Shown here in pieces: positions 17,315 through 25,563 of a DNA stretch of 64,000 bases. Position numbers and translations under genes: made by a program. The stretch spans positions 62,001 to 126,000 of the forward strand of contig JANYGI010000034.1 in NCBI GenBank assembly GCA_025362495.1, written 5' to 3'. This DNA is from Byssovorax sp. (GTDB taxonomy: Bacteria; Myxococcota_A; Polyangia; Polyangiales; Polyangiaceae). How positions within the stretch are numbered: position 1 is the first letter of the stretch; every line of letters starts with the position of its first letter. The notes below the pieces were generated by a model, which was not told where the DNA came from, searched no databases, and saw only the letters and a list, made by a program, of their open reading frames with translations.

Positions 17315-18004
17315 TCAGACGGGGCCGGCGGGCGCGGGGGCGGCGGGGGTGTCGCCGTCGACCACGGGCGCGTCGGTCTTCTTGCCCGCGATCCGCGGGA
17401 AGAACCGCGCGGCCCGGGCGCGCCCGACCTCGCCGACGATGGCGCCGTAGCTCTTTTCGAGCTGCTTTTGCCACGCCTCTGTGGCGGCGGTGAGGCGCGT
17501 CGAGGCCAGCGATTCGGCGGTGCGGGCGCTCGTGAGGGCCTCGACCGCGTCGCGAAAGCCCGCGAGCCCCGCGTCGATCGCCGCGGTGGTCTGGATACGA
17601 ACCTCGTCCGCGGCGGGGAGGTGCTCTTCGTGGCGGAGCTTGAGCTCGCCATAGCGCTTGACCTCCTCGTCGAGCGGAGACGCGGTGTAATAGCCGACGC
17701 CGTCAGTGTAGATGAGTGTGTACGGCGCCGTCTTCACCGCGTCGGTGGAGCGCCCGGCGAGCTTGAGACGGGACGCCTGGGCGGCTTCGTCGAGATCGTC
17801 GTCGTAGGCGTCGCGATCGGCCAAAGCGTCCTGGATTGGCTTGTCGGCGTCTTCCAGGGCTCGGCCGGTGACGAGGATGAGGGCTGTGGCCTTCTCGATG
17901 TCGGCGGCGAGGGAGAGGAGCCTGGCCCGGCGGAGGCGGCGAGCGACGTAGTTGCCGTAGCGGACGCGCTGGGAGAAATGGGCGGAAGGGGCGGGGAGGC
18001 GCAT
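17315..18004 (-). CDS. Alpha-helical protein of unknown function
   Basis: ATG at 18004 gives 229 residues. The sequence is predominantly charged helix with little hydrophobic core, apart from a central segment with YTLIYTDGVGYYTASPLDEE. There is no signal peptide or membrane segment. The C-terminus is Ala/Pro rich. It lies 82 bases downstream of the 94-residue partner of the EACC1-like protein and on the same strand, so it may belong to the same unit. I do not recognise the family and assign no function. Confidence 0.7.
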   Translation of the reverse strand: MRLPAPSAHFSQRVRYGNYVARRLRRARLLSLAADIEKATALILVTGRALEDADKPIQDALADRDAYDDDLDEAAQASRLKLAGRSTDAVKTAPYTLIYTDGVGYYTASPLDEEVKRYGELKLRHEEHLPAADEVRIQTTAAIDAGLAGFRDAVEALTSARTAESLASTRLTAATEAWQKQLEKSYGAIVGEVGRARAARFFPRIAGKKTDAPVVDGDTPAAPAPAGPV

Positions 18005-18086
18005 GAGGGGAGGTGCCTTTCTGGAATGCGGTGATGGCGAGTGATGGTCAGTCAAATACCAGGAAATAAACAGACGAAACCAAGCG

Positions 18087-18371
18087 TCATGGGGTCTTGA
18101 TCGCGGCGTCGATGAGCGCCTGAATCTGCGTCGCATGCTCGGGCTTGCCAGGTCGCACGAAGCCGTCGCGCGACCTCGTCAGGATCGGGACGGCCTCCGT
18201 CTTGCGGCCCGTGGCGAGCAGGAGCTGCGCAAGATCGAGTCCGACGTCCTCGGCCAAGCCCTCGAAGCGTGCGGTCGCGTCGGCGTCGAGGACGCGTGAC
18301 TCATCAAGTGCGGGATCCTCGCAGCGCAGCGTCATGCGACCCGCGTCGAGGCTGAGGACCGCGGTCGTCAC
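18087..18371 (-). CDS. 94-residue helical partner coupled to the EACC1-like gene
   Basis: GTG at 18371 overlaps the stop of the upstream gene in a GTGA arrangement, which supports translational coupling and sets this start. The product begins with a short beta strand pair (TAVLSLDAGRMTLRCED) and ends in helices with a TPR-like phrase (AQLLLATGRKTEAVPILTRS). CHAT- or TPR-type effectors are often found next to EACC1 genes. This small protein may be a reduced partner or the remains of a larger one; I cannot tell which. It lacks any catalytic motif. Confidence 0.6.
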   Translation of the reverse strand: MTTAVLSLDAGRMTLRCEDPALDESRVLDADATARFEGLAEDVGLDLAQLLLATGRKTEAVPILTRSRDGFVRPGKPEHATQIQALIDAAIKTP

Positions 18372-18775
18372 TTCTTCGTGGGCGCCTCCACATCGCGTTC
18401 CGCTTCGGGAAGAGAGTCGATGACGTCGGCCGGCTCGGCGCGCGTCAGATCCACCGGGGCGCGCCGGTCCGAGATGAGCGCGATGCGCGTCCCGGCTTTG
18501 CCACGCGCCTTCGCCCATGCGAGCACGCGCTCTATCCGCGCGACGAGCTTCATCTTCTCGGCGAGATCGATCGTGTTGCGGATGGCGCCTGGTAGCCCGA
18601 AGATGAACGCCGCGATCGCGAGATGCGTCGCGTCGACCTTGCGTCCCGAAGCCTCGGTTTCCTGTGGCGTGATCGGCGTCCCCTCTGCCCCGAACGCATC
18701 ACGCAAGAGCGCTTGCAGGTCGCGGCCTGCATCCTCGGCGTCTGGCCCGGTGATCTCGATCGTCGGCTGGCCCAT
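18368..18775 (-). CDS. EACC1-like (effector-associated constant component) protein
   Basis: A 135-residue protein starting IEITGPDAEDAGRDLQALL. It continues with a central DATHLAIAAFIFGLPGAIRN helix and a KAGTRIALISD strand near the end. The layout (an acidic strand, DAE helix, hydrophobic helix, basic strand) resembles the effector-associated constant component 1 described for predicted NTP-dependent conflict systems of multicellular bacteria. No effector domain (caspase, trypsin, TIR) is fused to it, and none is in the next few genes. The match is from pattern only, so the family assignment is tentative. Confidence 0.5.
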   Translation of the reverse strand: MGQPTIEITGPDAEDAGRDLQALLRDAFGAEGTPITPQETEASGRKVDATHLAIAAFIFGLPGAIRNTIDLAEKMKLVARIERVLAWAKARGKAGTRIALISDRRAPVDLTRAEPADVIDSLPEAERDVEAPTKK

Positions 18776-18965
18776 CGCGTCCTCCCGGGGCGCTCGCGTG
18801 CCTCGCGATCGTCTGTCCCCCGCACGCAGGCTACGGGAACCTTGCGGCGCAAGGCAACCTGCGCGAGGCGAGGCAGCGAGCTCGGCGCCCTGTCGCGACC
18901 CACCGCGCGATTCACGCCTCGCGAGAGCTCTGGCAGTCGCGCGGCGCTCGGACTATCCTCGTCGG

Positions 18966-19193
18966 ATGAGCACGGCGAGAAAGCTGACCGCGGAAGCACT
19001 CCAGCTCGACGACGCCGAGCGGGCGACGATGGTGCTCGAGCTGATGGATTCGCTTTCGCGCCCCGATTCGCGCGACGAGGCCGGATGGATCGCCGAGATT
19101 GAAGGGCGAGCGCACCGGGCAATCTCCGGCGAGTCCGCGGGCGTGGACTTCGACACCGCGGTCGACAGCATCTCGCGCGATCTCGGGCTGTGA
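18966..19193 (+). CDS. Addiction-module antitoxin-type protein (PF09720-like)
   Basis: ATG at 18966 encodes 75 residues with AEALQLDDAERATMVLELMDSL, the signature of the putative addiction module component family (N-terminal helix then an LxLMDSL motif). Such proteins bind DNA and neutralise a ParE/RelE-type toxin. The toxin gene starts in the GTGA overlap at 19190, so the two are one operon. Codon use and position fit a genuine type II module. Confidence 0.8.
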   Translation: MSTARKLTAEALQLDDAERATMVLELMDSLSRPDSRDEAGWIAEIEGRAHRAISGESAGVDFDTAVDSISRDLGL

Positions 19194-19507
19194 CGAAACC
19201 TCGCCTCGCGCCCGAGGCCGAGGCCGAGCTTCGAGACGCGGCGAGCTGGTACAGGGAGCGCGACGCCGAGGTCGCCCGCCGGTTCCTTCGCGAAGCCCGG
19301 ACGGTGGTTGCGGCGATCGCGCGGAAGCCTCTCCGGTTTCCGGTGCTCGTCGAGCCGGCGATGAACCCGCCGATCCGCCGGGCGCTCTTTCCCGGCTTTC
19401 CCTACGCGATCATTTTCCTGGTCACCGACGACGTGATTCACGTGCTGGCGATTGCCCACCAGCACCGCGCCCCGGGCTACTGGCTCCATCGGATCACGCC
19501 GCCTTGA
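19190..19507 (+). CDS. RelE/ParE-family toxin
   Basis: GTG at 19190 overlaps the antitoxin stop. The 105-residue protein has the ParE/RelE fold pattern: APEAEAELRDAASWYRERD near the N-terminus, FLREARTVVAAIARKP in the second helix, and FPYAIIFLVTDDVIHVLAIAH in the last strands. The family acts on gyrase (ParE) or on ribosome-bound mRNA (RelE); the sequence alone does not show which. Its stop directly abuts the convergent stop of the MerR-TPR gene at 19508. Confidence 0.8.
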   Translation: MTKPRLAPEAEAELRDAASWYRERDAEVARRFLREARTVVAAIARKPLRFPVLVEPAMNPPIRRALFPGFPYAIIFLVTDDVIHVLAIAHQHRAPGYWLHRITPP

Positions 19508-20542
19508 TCAGAGGTGCTTCCTGGCGATCTCCGCCCACGTCCCCGTCGGCTCGATCTCCAGGTACTTCCGCCAGCACGGCCTGGCCTTCTCCGGACTCCC
19601 CACCTGCTCGTAGGCCATGGCCAGGTTGAAATAGGCGTCCGCGAACCGCGGATCACTGCCAATCGCCCCACGGAAGAACGTCACCGCGTCCGCGGCCTGG
19701 CCGCGCTCGAGCATCACGTAACCGAGGTTGTACTGCGCCTCGGGCTGCGTCGCTTCGATCTCCAGTGCCTTCCGGTAGAACACCTCGGCGTTCTCCTCGT
19801 CGCCTCGGCGGAAGCACACGTTGCCGAGGTTGGTATAGGCAATCGCCAGCCACGGATCGAGCTCGATGGCGCGGCGATAGAGCTCCTCGGCTTCGGGGAT
19901 CGTCGCCGGGTTCTCGTCGAGCTGGCTGGCCTTGACGTAGAGATCGTACGCGGTGCGCGCGCGGTCGCGGCCCACGACGGGGCGGAGCACGCGGACCACG
20001 TCGTCGCGCAAGGACTTCACCTCGAAGTCGAGGACCATCTGCCCGGTGAGCGGCTCGAAGCTCCCGTGCGTGCTCTTCACGACGACGCGCTGCCCGTCGG
20101 AGATGATCCGCAGCTCGGCGAGCGGGCGCGTGACCCTGGGCAGCGAGGCGCGGATGTTGTCGACGGCGCGCGCCACGTCGCGCAGGCGGACCTTGCGCAG
20201 CAAGAGATCGCGCGCGGCGCGGAGCGCGATGATGTCCGGGAACGTGTAGGCGCGGCGGCCGCGACGGCGACCGCTAGGCGTGACGATGCCAGCCTTGTCG
20301 AGCGAGCGCAGGCGGCCGACCGAGATCGCGAGGAGCTTCACGACCTCGGGGCCCGTGAAGAGATCGCTCACGGGCTCGCGCGAGTGCGGGGGCAGCGTCC
20401 CCGGCGGCGTCGCGGTCGCGCTGCTGCCATGGAGCGCCGGCGGAGGCTCGCTCACGCGGCCGCCGCCAGGCCCGAAGATGACGTGGATCACCTTGTCCAC
20501 GGCCGGGATCGGCTCGCGGCGGTCTTTCTTCTTCTTGCTCAT
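19508..20542 (-). CDS. MerR-type HTH plus TPR regulator
   Basis: A 344-residue protein. After a basic N-terminus and a Pro-rich linker comes a MerR-like helix-turn-helix (TGPEVVKLLAISVGRLRSLDKAG, then TFPDIIALRAARDL). A middle beta domain (REKLISDGQRVVVKS-like region) follows, and then at least three TPR motifs near residues 220-330 (AYTNLGNVCFRRGDEENAEV, AQYNLGYVMLERGQAADAV). HTH-plus-TPR proteins of this kind in myxobacteria are thought to be transcription factors with protein partners. Its start overlaps the stop of the upstream gene (ATGA at 20539-20542), so both are one operon. No target is known. Confidence 0.8.
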   Translation of the reverse strand: MSKKKKDRREPIPAVDKVIHVIFGPGGGRVSEPPPALHGSSATATPPGTLPPHSREPVSDLFTGPEVVKLLAISVGRLRSLDKAGIVTPSGRRRGRRAYTFPDIIALRAARDLLLRKVRLRDVARAVDNIRASLPRVTRPLAELRIISDGQRVVVKSTHGSFEPLTGQMVLDFEVKSLRDDVVRVLRPVVGRDRARTAYDLYVKASQLDENPATIPEAEELYRRAIELDPWLAIAYTNLGNVCFRRGDEENAEVFYRKALEIEATQPEAQYNLGYVMLERGQAADAVTFFRGAIGSDPRFADAYFNLAMAYEQVGSPEKARPCWRKYLEIEPTGTWAEIARKHL

Positions 20543-21015
20543 CGCGCGCCCACCGCGGCGACCAGAGGCCGCCGCAACGGCGCCGACATCTCGATGGAAA
20601 TGATCACGCCGAGCGCTCCCGCGTCGACGCGCAGATCGGCGCGCGCGCTGCCGAGGGGCGAGCCGGCGCGCGCGGTGGCCTCGCGGTGCGCGATGCGCAG
20701 CGCGCGGAGGCGCAGGTGCGGATCACCGCGGAGCACGATGGCCAGCGCGTCGACGTCGAGATCGGGATCGGGATCGGGATCGGGAAGGAGGCCGCCATGA
20801 GATCGCCGGAGGAGGAGCACGCTGGTCGTCCCATGATAAACGAGAGCGCCGTCCTCGATCGAGACTTGCCCTTCGCTCATCACGTCGGCCGCGTCGAGCA
20901 GATCGCGAAAGCGCCCTTCATGCGCGGTGCACAGCTCCACGACGCGCCGCTGCACCAGCGGCACGCTGCGGATCTTGACGAGCCCTGGCGAGGATCCGAG
21001 CGAGCGCGTTTGCAT
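20539..21015 (-). CDS. Uncharacterised 158-residue protein, operon with the MerR-TPR gene
   Basis: ATG at 21015 was chosen over an upstream extension because earlier codons have a non-coding profile. The protein has VPLVQRRVVELCTAHEGRFRDLLDAADVMSEGQVS, a compact helix-strand unit, then a Gly linker, a DPDPDPDLDV stretch and an Arg/Ala-rich C-terminus. It is cytoplasmic with no membrane segment. The stop overlaps the start of the MerR-TPR gene, so expression is coupled. I do not recognise a family. Confidence 0.65.
   Translation of the reverse strand: MQTRSLGSSPGLVKIRSVPLVQRRVVELCTAHEGRFRDLLDAADVMSEGQVSIEDGALVYHGTTSVLLLRRSHGGLLPDPDPDPDLDVDALAIVLRGDPHLRLRALRIAHREATARAGSPLGSARADLRVDAGALGVIISIEMSAPLRRPLVAAVGAR
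20761..20784. repeat. Four perfect ATCGGG hexamers
   Basis: The unit atcggg is repeated four times in tandem. Read on the minus strand it encodes the DPDPDPD run of the gene at 20539-21015, so the repeat keeps frame. A hexamer repeat can expand or contract without a frameshift. Confidence 0.85.
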
Positions 21016-21184
21016 TCCACGACGAGCGTAGGACGCCTCGGCTGACGACCACGAATCCCCGGTGATTCGCGGATGAAACTTGCGCGCACCGGGCGCATGT
21101 GCGGGAGCGGACGCGCCGTGCCGGAACTTGGCCGGGCGGCGCCGAGTCTGCGACCGTTCGCGGACAGTACCCCGGAGGACAGCC

Positions 21185-21529
21185 ATGGAACAGCAGGGAT
21201 CCGAGCGCCGCATCCACAAGGTCTACATCACGCGCAACACCGAGTACCACCTCCGCAACGAGGTCTGCGTCGCGGTGCGCGATCGCAAGTCGCGCTCGTT
21301 CCGACCGGCGCACATCGCGCTGAACCTGCGCCTCGAAGGCGGGGTGAAGATCTTCGCCAACGGAGCGCTGATCCCCAATATCAAGCGCCCCGAGGTCGGC
21401 GACGCGATCTTCTTCACCCGTCTCGACCAGGGCGGCGACGAGAAGCAGATCGTCACGAGCCGCGTCGAGCAGATCGATCGCCCGTCGAAGCGCGACGTGA
21501 TGCTCTACCCGGGCAAGCGCCGCTCGTAA
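21185..21529 (+). CDS. 114-residue conserved-looking protein
   Basis: GGAGGACAGCC precedes ATG 21185, a good ribosome site. The product has KVYITRNTEYHLRNEVCVAVRDRKSR, then HIALNLRLEGGVKIFANGALIP, with a basic C-terminus (KRDVMLYPGKRRS). The alternating pattern suggests a small all-beta fold, possibly binding a nucleic acid or polysaccharide, but I recognise no family. Its stop is three bases from the convergent stop of the next gene. Confidence 0.7.
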   Translation: MEQQGSERRIHKVYITRNTEYHLRNEVCVAVRDRKSRSFRPAHIALNLRLEGGVKIFANGALIPNIKRPEVGDAIFFTRLDQGGDEKQIVTSRVEQIDRPSKRDVMLYPGKRRS

Positions 21530-21532
21530 CGG

Positions 21533-21844
21533 CTACGTCGCGGAGGGAGGCGGCGTGCGGCGCGGGCCCTTGCCGGTCCGCGCCGGTGCCTTCGGCGTGC
21601 GCGCCGCGACCTCGGGCGGCAGCGCGACGGGGGCCGCCCTCTTCGACTGGAAGCGCGGCGGCGGCGCCTTCTTCTCGAAGCCGCGGAGGACCGCGATCGT
21701 GAACGCGGTCAGCCCGAGGGCCACGCAGATCGCCATGCCGGGCACGCGCACCCAGAGCGGGATCTTGAGGCCGAAGATCATCGCCGCGAGCGTGAAGAGC
21801 GAGCCGCCGCCCATGAGCAGCGCGAAGGGGTTCAGGGAGCCCAT
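21533..21844 (-). CDS. Small two-helix membrane protein
   Basis: A 103-residue protein with two predicted membrane helices (about 6-24 and 33-50, VPGMAICVALGLTAFTIAV) and a basic, Pro/Lys-rich cytoplasmic tail. It starts 21 bases downstream of the rhodanese-MoeB stop on the same strand, so it is probably in that operon. No function is assigned. Confidence 0.65.
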   Translation of the reverse strand: MGSLNPFALLMGGGSLFTLAAMIFGLKIPLWVRVPGMAICVALGLTAFTIAVLRGFEKKAPPPRFQSKRAAPVALPPEVAARTPKAPARTGKGPRRTPPPSAT

Positions 21845-21865
21845 GGGAAGCGCGCCTCGTCTCGT

Positions 21866-23032
21866 TCAGCCGATGGAGCAGAAGCCTTCGTAGTCGATGT
21901 ACGAGGTGATCGTCGGGTTGTCGCCGCACACCGGGCAGGTCTTGTCGCGGCGGAGCTTGAGCTCGCCGAACTTCATCCGGAGCGAGTCGTACGTCAGCAG
22001 CCGGCCGATGAGCGGGTTGCCCTTGCCGAGGATCAGCTTGATGGCCTCGGTCGCCTGGATGACGCCGACGACGCCCGGGAGGATGCCGAGCACGCCGGCT
22101 TCCTGGCAGCTCGGCGCGAGGTGCGGCGGCGGCGGCTCGGGGTAGAGGCAGCGGTAGCAGGGCCCGCCCGTGTGCGGCGAGAACGTGGTGACCTGCCCGT
22201 CGAAGCGGAAGATCGAGCCGTGCACTACGGGCTTCTTCAGGAACACCGACGCGTCGTTGACGAGGTAGCGCGTGGGGAAATTGTCGCAGCCGTCGACGAT
22301 GACGTCGAAGCCCGCGAAGATCCGGTCGACGTTGGAGCTGTCGACGCGCTCCTGGAACTTGATGACCTTCACGTCGGGGTTGAGGTCGTTGATGGCCTTC
22401 TCGGCGCTGTCGACCTTGTACGTACCGAGGCGTGACGTGGCGTGGATGATCTGGCGCTGCAGGTTCGACGCGTCGACGGTGTCGGCGTCGACGAGCCCGA
22501 GCGTGCCGACACCGGCCGCCGCGAGGTAGAGCGCCGCGGGGCTGCCGAGCCCGCCCGCGCCGAGGAGCAGCACCTTCGAGGCCAGCAGCTTGGCTTGCCC
22601 GATCTCGCCGACCTCGGGCAGGAGCAGGTGGCGCGAGTAGCGATCGCGCTGGGCCTCGGTGAGCTGCGGCGGCTTCTCCATCGGGAGGCCGAGATCCTTC
22701 CAGCGCACGAACCCGGGATTGGCACTCTCGACGTGGGTGTAGCCGAGATCGGAGAGCGTCTTGGCCGCGAGGGCCGAGCGCGTCCCGCCCGCGCAATAAA
22801 GGACGATCGGCGCGTTCTTGTCGGTGACTTTGCCCTCGATCTGCATCTCGAGGAAGCCGCGTGGCACCGAGATCGCGCCCGGGATGTACCCGTCGCGGAA
22901 CTCTTCTTTCTCGCGCACGTCGACGAGGATCATCGGCGTCTTTTCGTCGAGCCGGCGCTTGATCTCCTCGAGCGTGACGGTGGCGATCGACTTGCGAATG
23001 TCGGCGATCAGATCGGTGTAGGTCGTGGGCAT
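21866..23032 (-). CDS. moeB: Rhodanese-MoeB/ThiF-type adenylyltransferase fusion
   Basis: A 388-residue protein. Residues about 20-120 are a rhodanese domain with active-site Cys80 in YCAGGTRS. Residues about 125-388 are an E1-like adenylyltransferase with LLGAGGLGSPAALYLAAAG (ATP loop 159-165) and DADTVDASNLQRQ. Two CxxC pairs (CYRC, CPVC) should hold a structural zinc. MoeB activates the C-terminal glycine of MoaD for molybdopterin synthesis, and the rhodanese can supply persulphide sulphur. In the well-known MOCS3/MoeZ proteins the rhodanese is at the C-terminus, so the order here is reversed. No other molybdopterin or thiamine gene is in the window. Confidence 0.85.
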   Translation of the reverse strand: MPTTYTDLIADIRKSIATVTLEEIKRRLDEKTPMILVDVREKEEFRDGYIPGAISVPRGFLEMQIEGKVTDKNAPIVLYCAGGTRSALAAKTLSDLGYTHVESANPGFVRWKDLGLPMEKPPQLTEAQRDRYSRHLLLPEVGEIGQAKLLASKVLLLGAGGLGSPAALYLAAAGVGTLGLVDADTVDASNLQRQIIHATSRLGTYKVDSAEKAINDLNPDVKVIKFQERVDSSNVDRIFAGFDVIVDGCDNFPTRYLVNDASVFLKKPVVHGSIFRFDGQVTTFSPHTGGPCYRCLYPEPPPPHLAPSCQEAGVLGILPGVVGVIQATEAIKLILGKGNPLIGRLLTYDSLRMKFGELKLRRDKTCPVCGDNPTITSYIDYEGFCSIG

Positions 23033-23166
23033 GGGATGGCCTCGGGGGACGACGGGCGAAGTGCAAGGAGAGCGGCGCGATCCGTTTTAGTAGACCGGTT
23101 GTCCGCTTTGTAAGACGGGAAAGTAGGCGTCAACGAGCGCGCGTCAAGGAGCGCGGCGCGATGCGC

Positions 23167-24729
23167 CTATTTGCTCGCGGGCAGCAGCTCCGCCTTGCTG
23201 CGGAGCGAGGCCAGGACTTCTTCCTTTTCCTGACCGCCGTCGCACTTCAGCTTCACCGTTTTGTCGAGCGGCGTCTCGACGATCTGCGCGGGCTGATCCT
23301 TGGCCGTGCAGAACGTCACGACCTTGGTGCCGGGGGCGAGGCGGCCGTTGCGGAGCTGCTTGCGCACGACCTTGATCGGGGCGTCGTCGGCGACGCGCTT
23401 GACGGTGATCTCCTTGGCCGAGGCCTCGGCGACGATCCCGAGCTCGAGCGTCGGCTCGTCCTTGCGGAGCGGGCCCCACACGCGCTGGCCCTTGAGCTGA
23501 TCGTCGGGCACCAGCCAGTCGATCGTCGCCTCGCTGGCGAGATGCTCGACGGGCACCCAGCCCGTCGCCTTCTCGAGCATCTGCGTCAGCGGCCCCGTGC
23601 CCGGATCGGTGTCGGTGATCAGCGCGCGCCCCTTCGTGGTGCCGAGGATCCACACCTCGGTCCCGTGGGCGAGATCGCGCTTCGACTCGCCGTCGATCTT
23701 CGTCGCGGGGAACACCGGGATGCGCCCGTGCGCCCAGCGCTTCTCGGGCTTCTTCAGGATCTTCATCGCCGCGTGCGAGGCTTCGACCCACACGGCGAGG
23801 GTGTCGCGCTTCTTCGCGACATCGGCCGGCAGGGCCCTGTCGGGCGCGAGCGCGGCGGCGTCGGGTGCCATCGCCTCCCACTTCACGAGCTTGATCAGCG
23901 CGTCGACGTCGCGGAGCGTCTTCGGCGCGTCGTTCGACCCGAGGGACTTCTGCGAGGCCGCCATGATCTCCGGGCCGACGCCGGCGCGCACCTGCTCGAT
24001 CAGCGCCGTGGCCTGCTCCGGCGACGCGTCGCCCTTCTTCACGAGCGCGTCGATCTTGTCGACAGCGGCCGCCCATTTGTGGGCCTTGAGCTCGTCGGAG
24101 ATCTGCCCCTTGTAGGCGTCGAGGAGCGTCGCATCGAGCTCGGCCACGAGCTTCTTCCAGCCCGTCAAGCCGAGGACGACCTTGGCCTCGGGCGTGTCGA
24201 CGAGCTTGCGCGCCTCGCCGTACGTCGCCGCCATGACCTTGTCGTCGGTCACGGCCTGGATGCACTTCAGCGCGTCCGCCCCGACCTGGTGCCGCAGCTC
24301 GCGCGTGAACGTCTCGCTCTCGTGGGACTTGATCGGCTCCGAGAGCTGCTTGAACGCGCCGTCGCAGTCCTTGTCCTTGAACTTGTCGGCGACCTCGTTG
24401 GCCCAGAGCTTCGCCTCGCGCTTGTCGAGCTTGTCGACGGCGGTCTCGATCTCGAAGCGCTGCGACTCGATCGCGAGCTCGGCTGCCTCGGCCAGAAGCT
24501 TGCGCGCGCGGTCGTACTTCTTCTCGTTCATCGCGCGGCCGGCGTCGTCGATCTTCTTTCGACCCTGCTCGATCCGGGCCTGCTCGCCGGGATCCGCCGC
24601 GGTGACCGGGCCCTTCTTGGCGGGCTCGGGATCGCCGCAGCCCAGGGAGCCGAACGCCGCGAGGGCGAGGGAGACAGCGCCGAGGACGGCGCGAGCGGAG
24701 GTCGGGAGCCGGGGAAGCGTGAACGCCAT
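23167..24729 (-). CDS. Large Lys/Ala-rich lipoprotein, coiled-coil plus SH3-like region
   Basis: ATG at 24729 opens a basic signal peptide ending in SLGCG (lipobox); GTG at 24756 is a possible earlier start. The 520-residue product has charged helices with TPR-like spacing to about residue 300. A beta-rich C-terminal half contains RIPVFPATKIDGES and VWILGTTKGRALITDT, resembling SH3-type domains. The region near the end has KVVTFCTAKD. It is likely anchored in the envelope. I find no enzyme motif and no partner gene. Confidence 0.7.
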   Translation of the reverse strand: MAFTLPRLPTSARAVLGAVSLALAAFGSLGCGDPEPAKKGPVTAADPGEQARIEQGRKKIDDAGRAMNEKKYDRARKLLAEAAELAIESQRFEIETAVDKLDKREAKLWANEVADKFKDKDCDGAFKQLSEPIKSHESETFTRELRHQVGADALKCIQAVTDDKVMAATYGEARKLVDTPEAKVVLGLTGWKKLVAELDATLLDAYKGQISDELKAHKWAAAVDKIDALVKKGDASPEQATALIEQVRAGVGPEIMAASQKSLGSNDAPKTLRDVDALIKLVKWEAMAPDAAALAPDRALPADVAKKRDTLAVWVEASHAAMKILKKPEKRWAHGRIPVFPATKIDGESKRDLAHGTEVWILGTTKGRALITDTDPGTGPLTQMLEKATGWVPVEHLASEATIDWLVPDDQLKGQRVWGPLRKDEPTLELGIVAEASAKEITVKRVADDAPIKVVRKQLRNGRLAPGTKVVTFCTAKDQPAQIVETPLDKTVKLKCDGGQEKEEVLASLRSKAELLPASK

Positions 24730-24820
24730 GGGGCGGGACTGTCCCATTGCCAGCACATCACCGTCAATGTTCCGAAGGCGGTTCCTTGACCGAGCGCCGC
24801 CGCCGCCCTAGTCGGGGCCC

Positions 24821-25495
24821 ATGGCGAACGCGACGGACAGGGCCGAGGAGGAGGAGCAGGTGTTCAACGAGCCGCGGGTGACGATCAACCGCGTCTACAC
24901 CAAGCAGGGCGACACCGGGCTCACCCGGCTCGTCGGCGGGCAGCGGGTGCCGAAGCACGACGCGCGGATCGAGGCCTACGGGACGGTCGACGAGCTCAAT
25001 GCCTTCGTCGGCGTCGCCCGGCAGTCGCTGGTCGAGGCGTTCCCGACGGCCCCGCCCGAGCGCAAAGAGGCCCTGGCGAACCTGGGCGCCACGCTGATGC
25101 GCGTCCAGCACGAGCTCTTCAACCTCGGCTCGATCCTGGCCACCTTGCCCGAGGACGTTCATCCGAAGCAGCCCCGCGTCACGGCGGCCGAGGTCGCGCG
25201 CCTCGAAGAAGAGATGGATGCCTGCCAGGTCGAGCTCGCGACGCTGCGTAGCTTCGTGCTCCCCGGCGGCTGCCGCCTCAACGCCGATCTCCACGTGACC
25301 CGCACGATCTGTCGGCGCGCCGAGCGCTTGACCACCGAGCTCGCCGCGGCGACGCCGGTCGATCCCGACGCGGTGAAGTACCTCAATCGCCTCAGCGACG
25401 CGTTCTTCGTGTGGAGCCGCTGGGCGTCGCTCTTGCTCGGAGCGGAAGAGCTCCTCTGGCAGCCCAACCAGGCCGCGAGCGCGCACAAGTCCTGA
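24821..25495 (+). CDS. pduO: PduO-type ATP:cob(I)alamin adenosyltransferase
   Basis: A 224-residue cytosolic enzyme that transfers the adenosyl group of ATP to cob(I)alamin to make coenzyme B12. The motifs fit PduO/MMAB: YTKQGDTGLTRLVGGQ (ATP loop), IEAYGTVDELNAFVGVAR, FVLPGGCRLNADLHVTRT and ICRRAERL. Helices typical of the trimeric fold are present across the full length. No cobalamin biosynthesis gene is beside it, so it may serve a B12-dependent mutase elsewhere. Start at ATG 24821. Confidence 0.9.
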   Translation: MANATDRAEEEEQVFNEPRVTINRVYTKQGDTGLTRLVGGQRVPKHDARIEAYGTVDELNAFVGVARQSLVEAFPTAPPERKEALANLGATLMRVQHELFNLGSILATLPEDVHPKQPRVTAAEVARLEEEMDACQVELATLRSFVLPGGCRLNADLHVTRTICRRAERLTTELAAATPVDPDAVKYLNRLSDAFFVWSRWASLLLGAEELLWQPNQAASAHKS

Positions 25496-25563
25496 GAAGT
25501 CAATTTGACACCCCGGGCCAGCCGCCCGACCATGCGGTCCGATCTTCCAGGAGGGCTCAACGC

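Noticed and set aside
23107-23133. Possible promoter before the moeB gene (ttgacg and tacaaa on the minus strand)
   Set aside because: The spacer is only 15 bases and the match to either box is weak, so I cannot support it.
23161-24789. 542-codon plus-strand frame opposite the lipoprotein
   Set aside because: The minus-strand gene has a signal peptide and lipobox. The plus frame has no motif.
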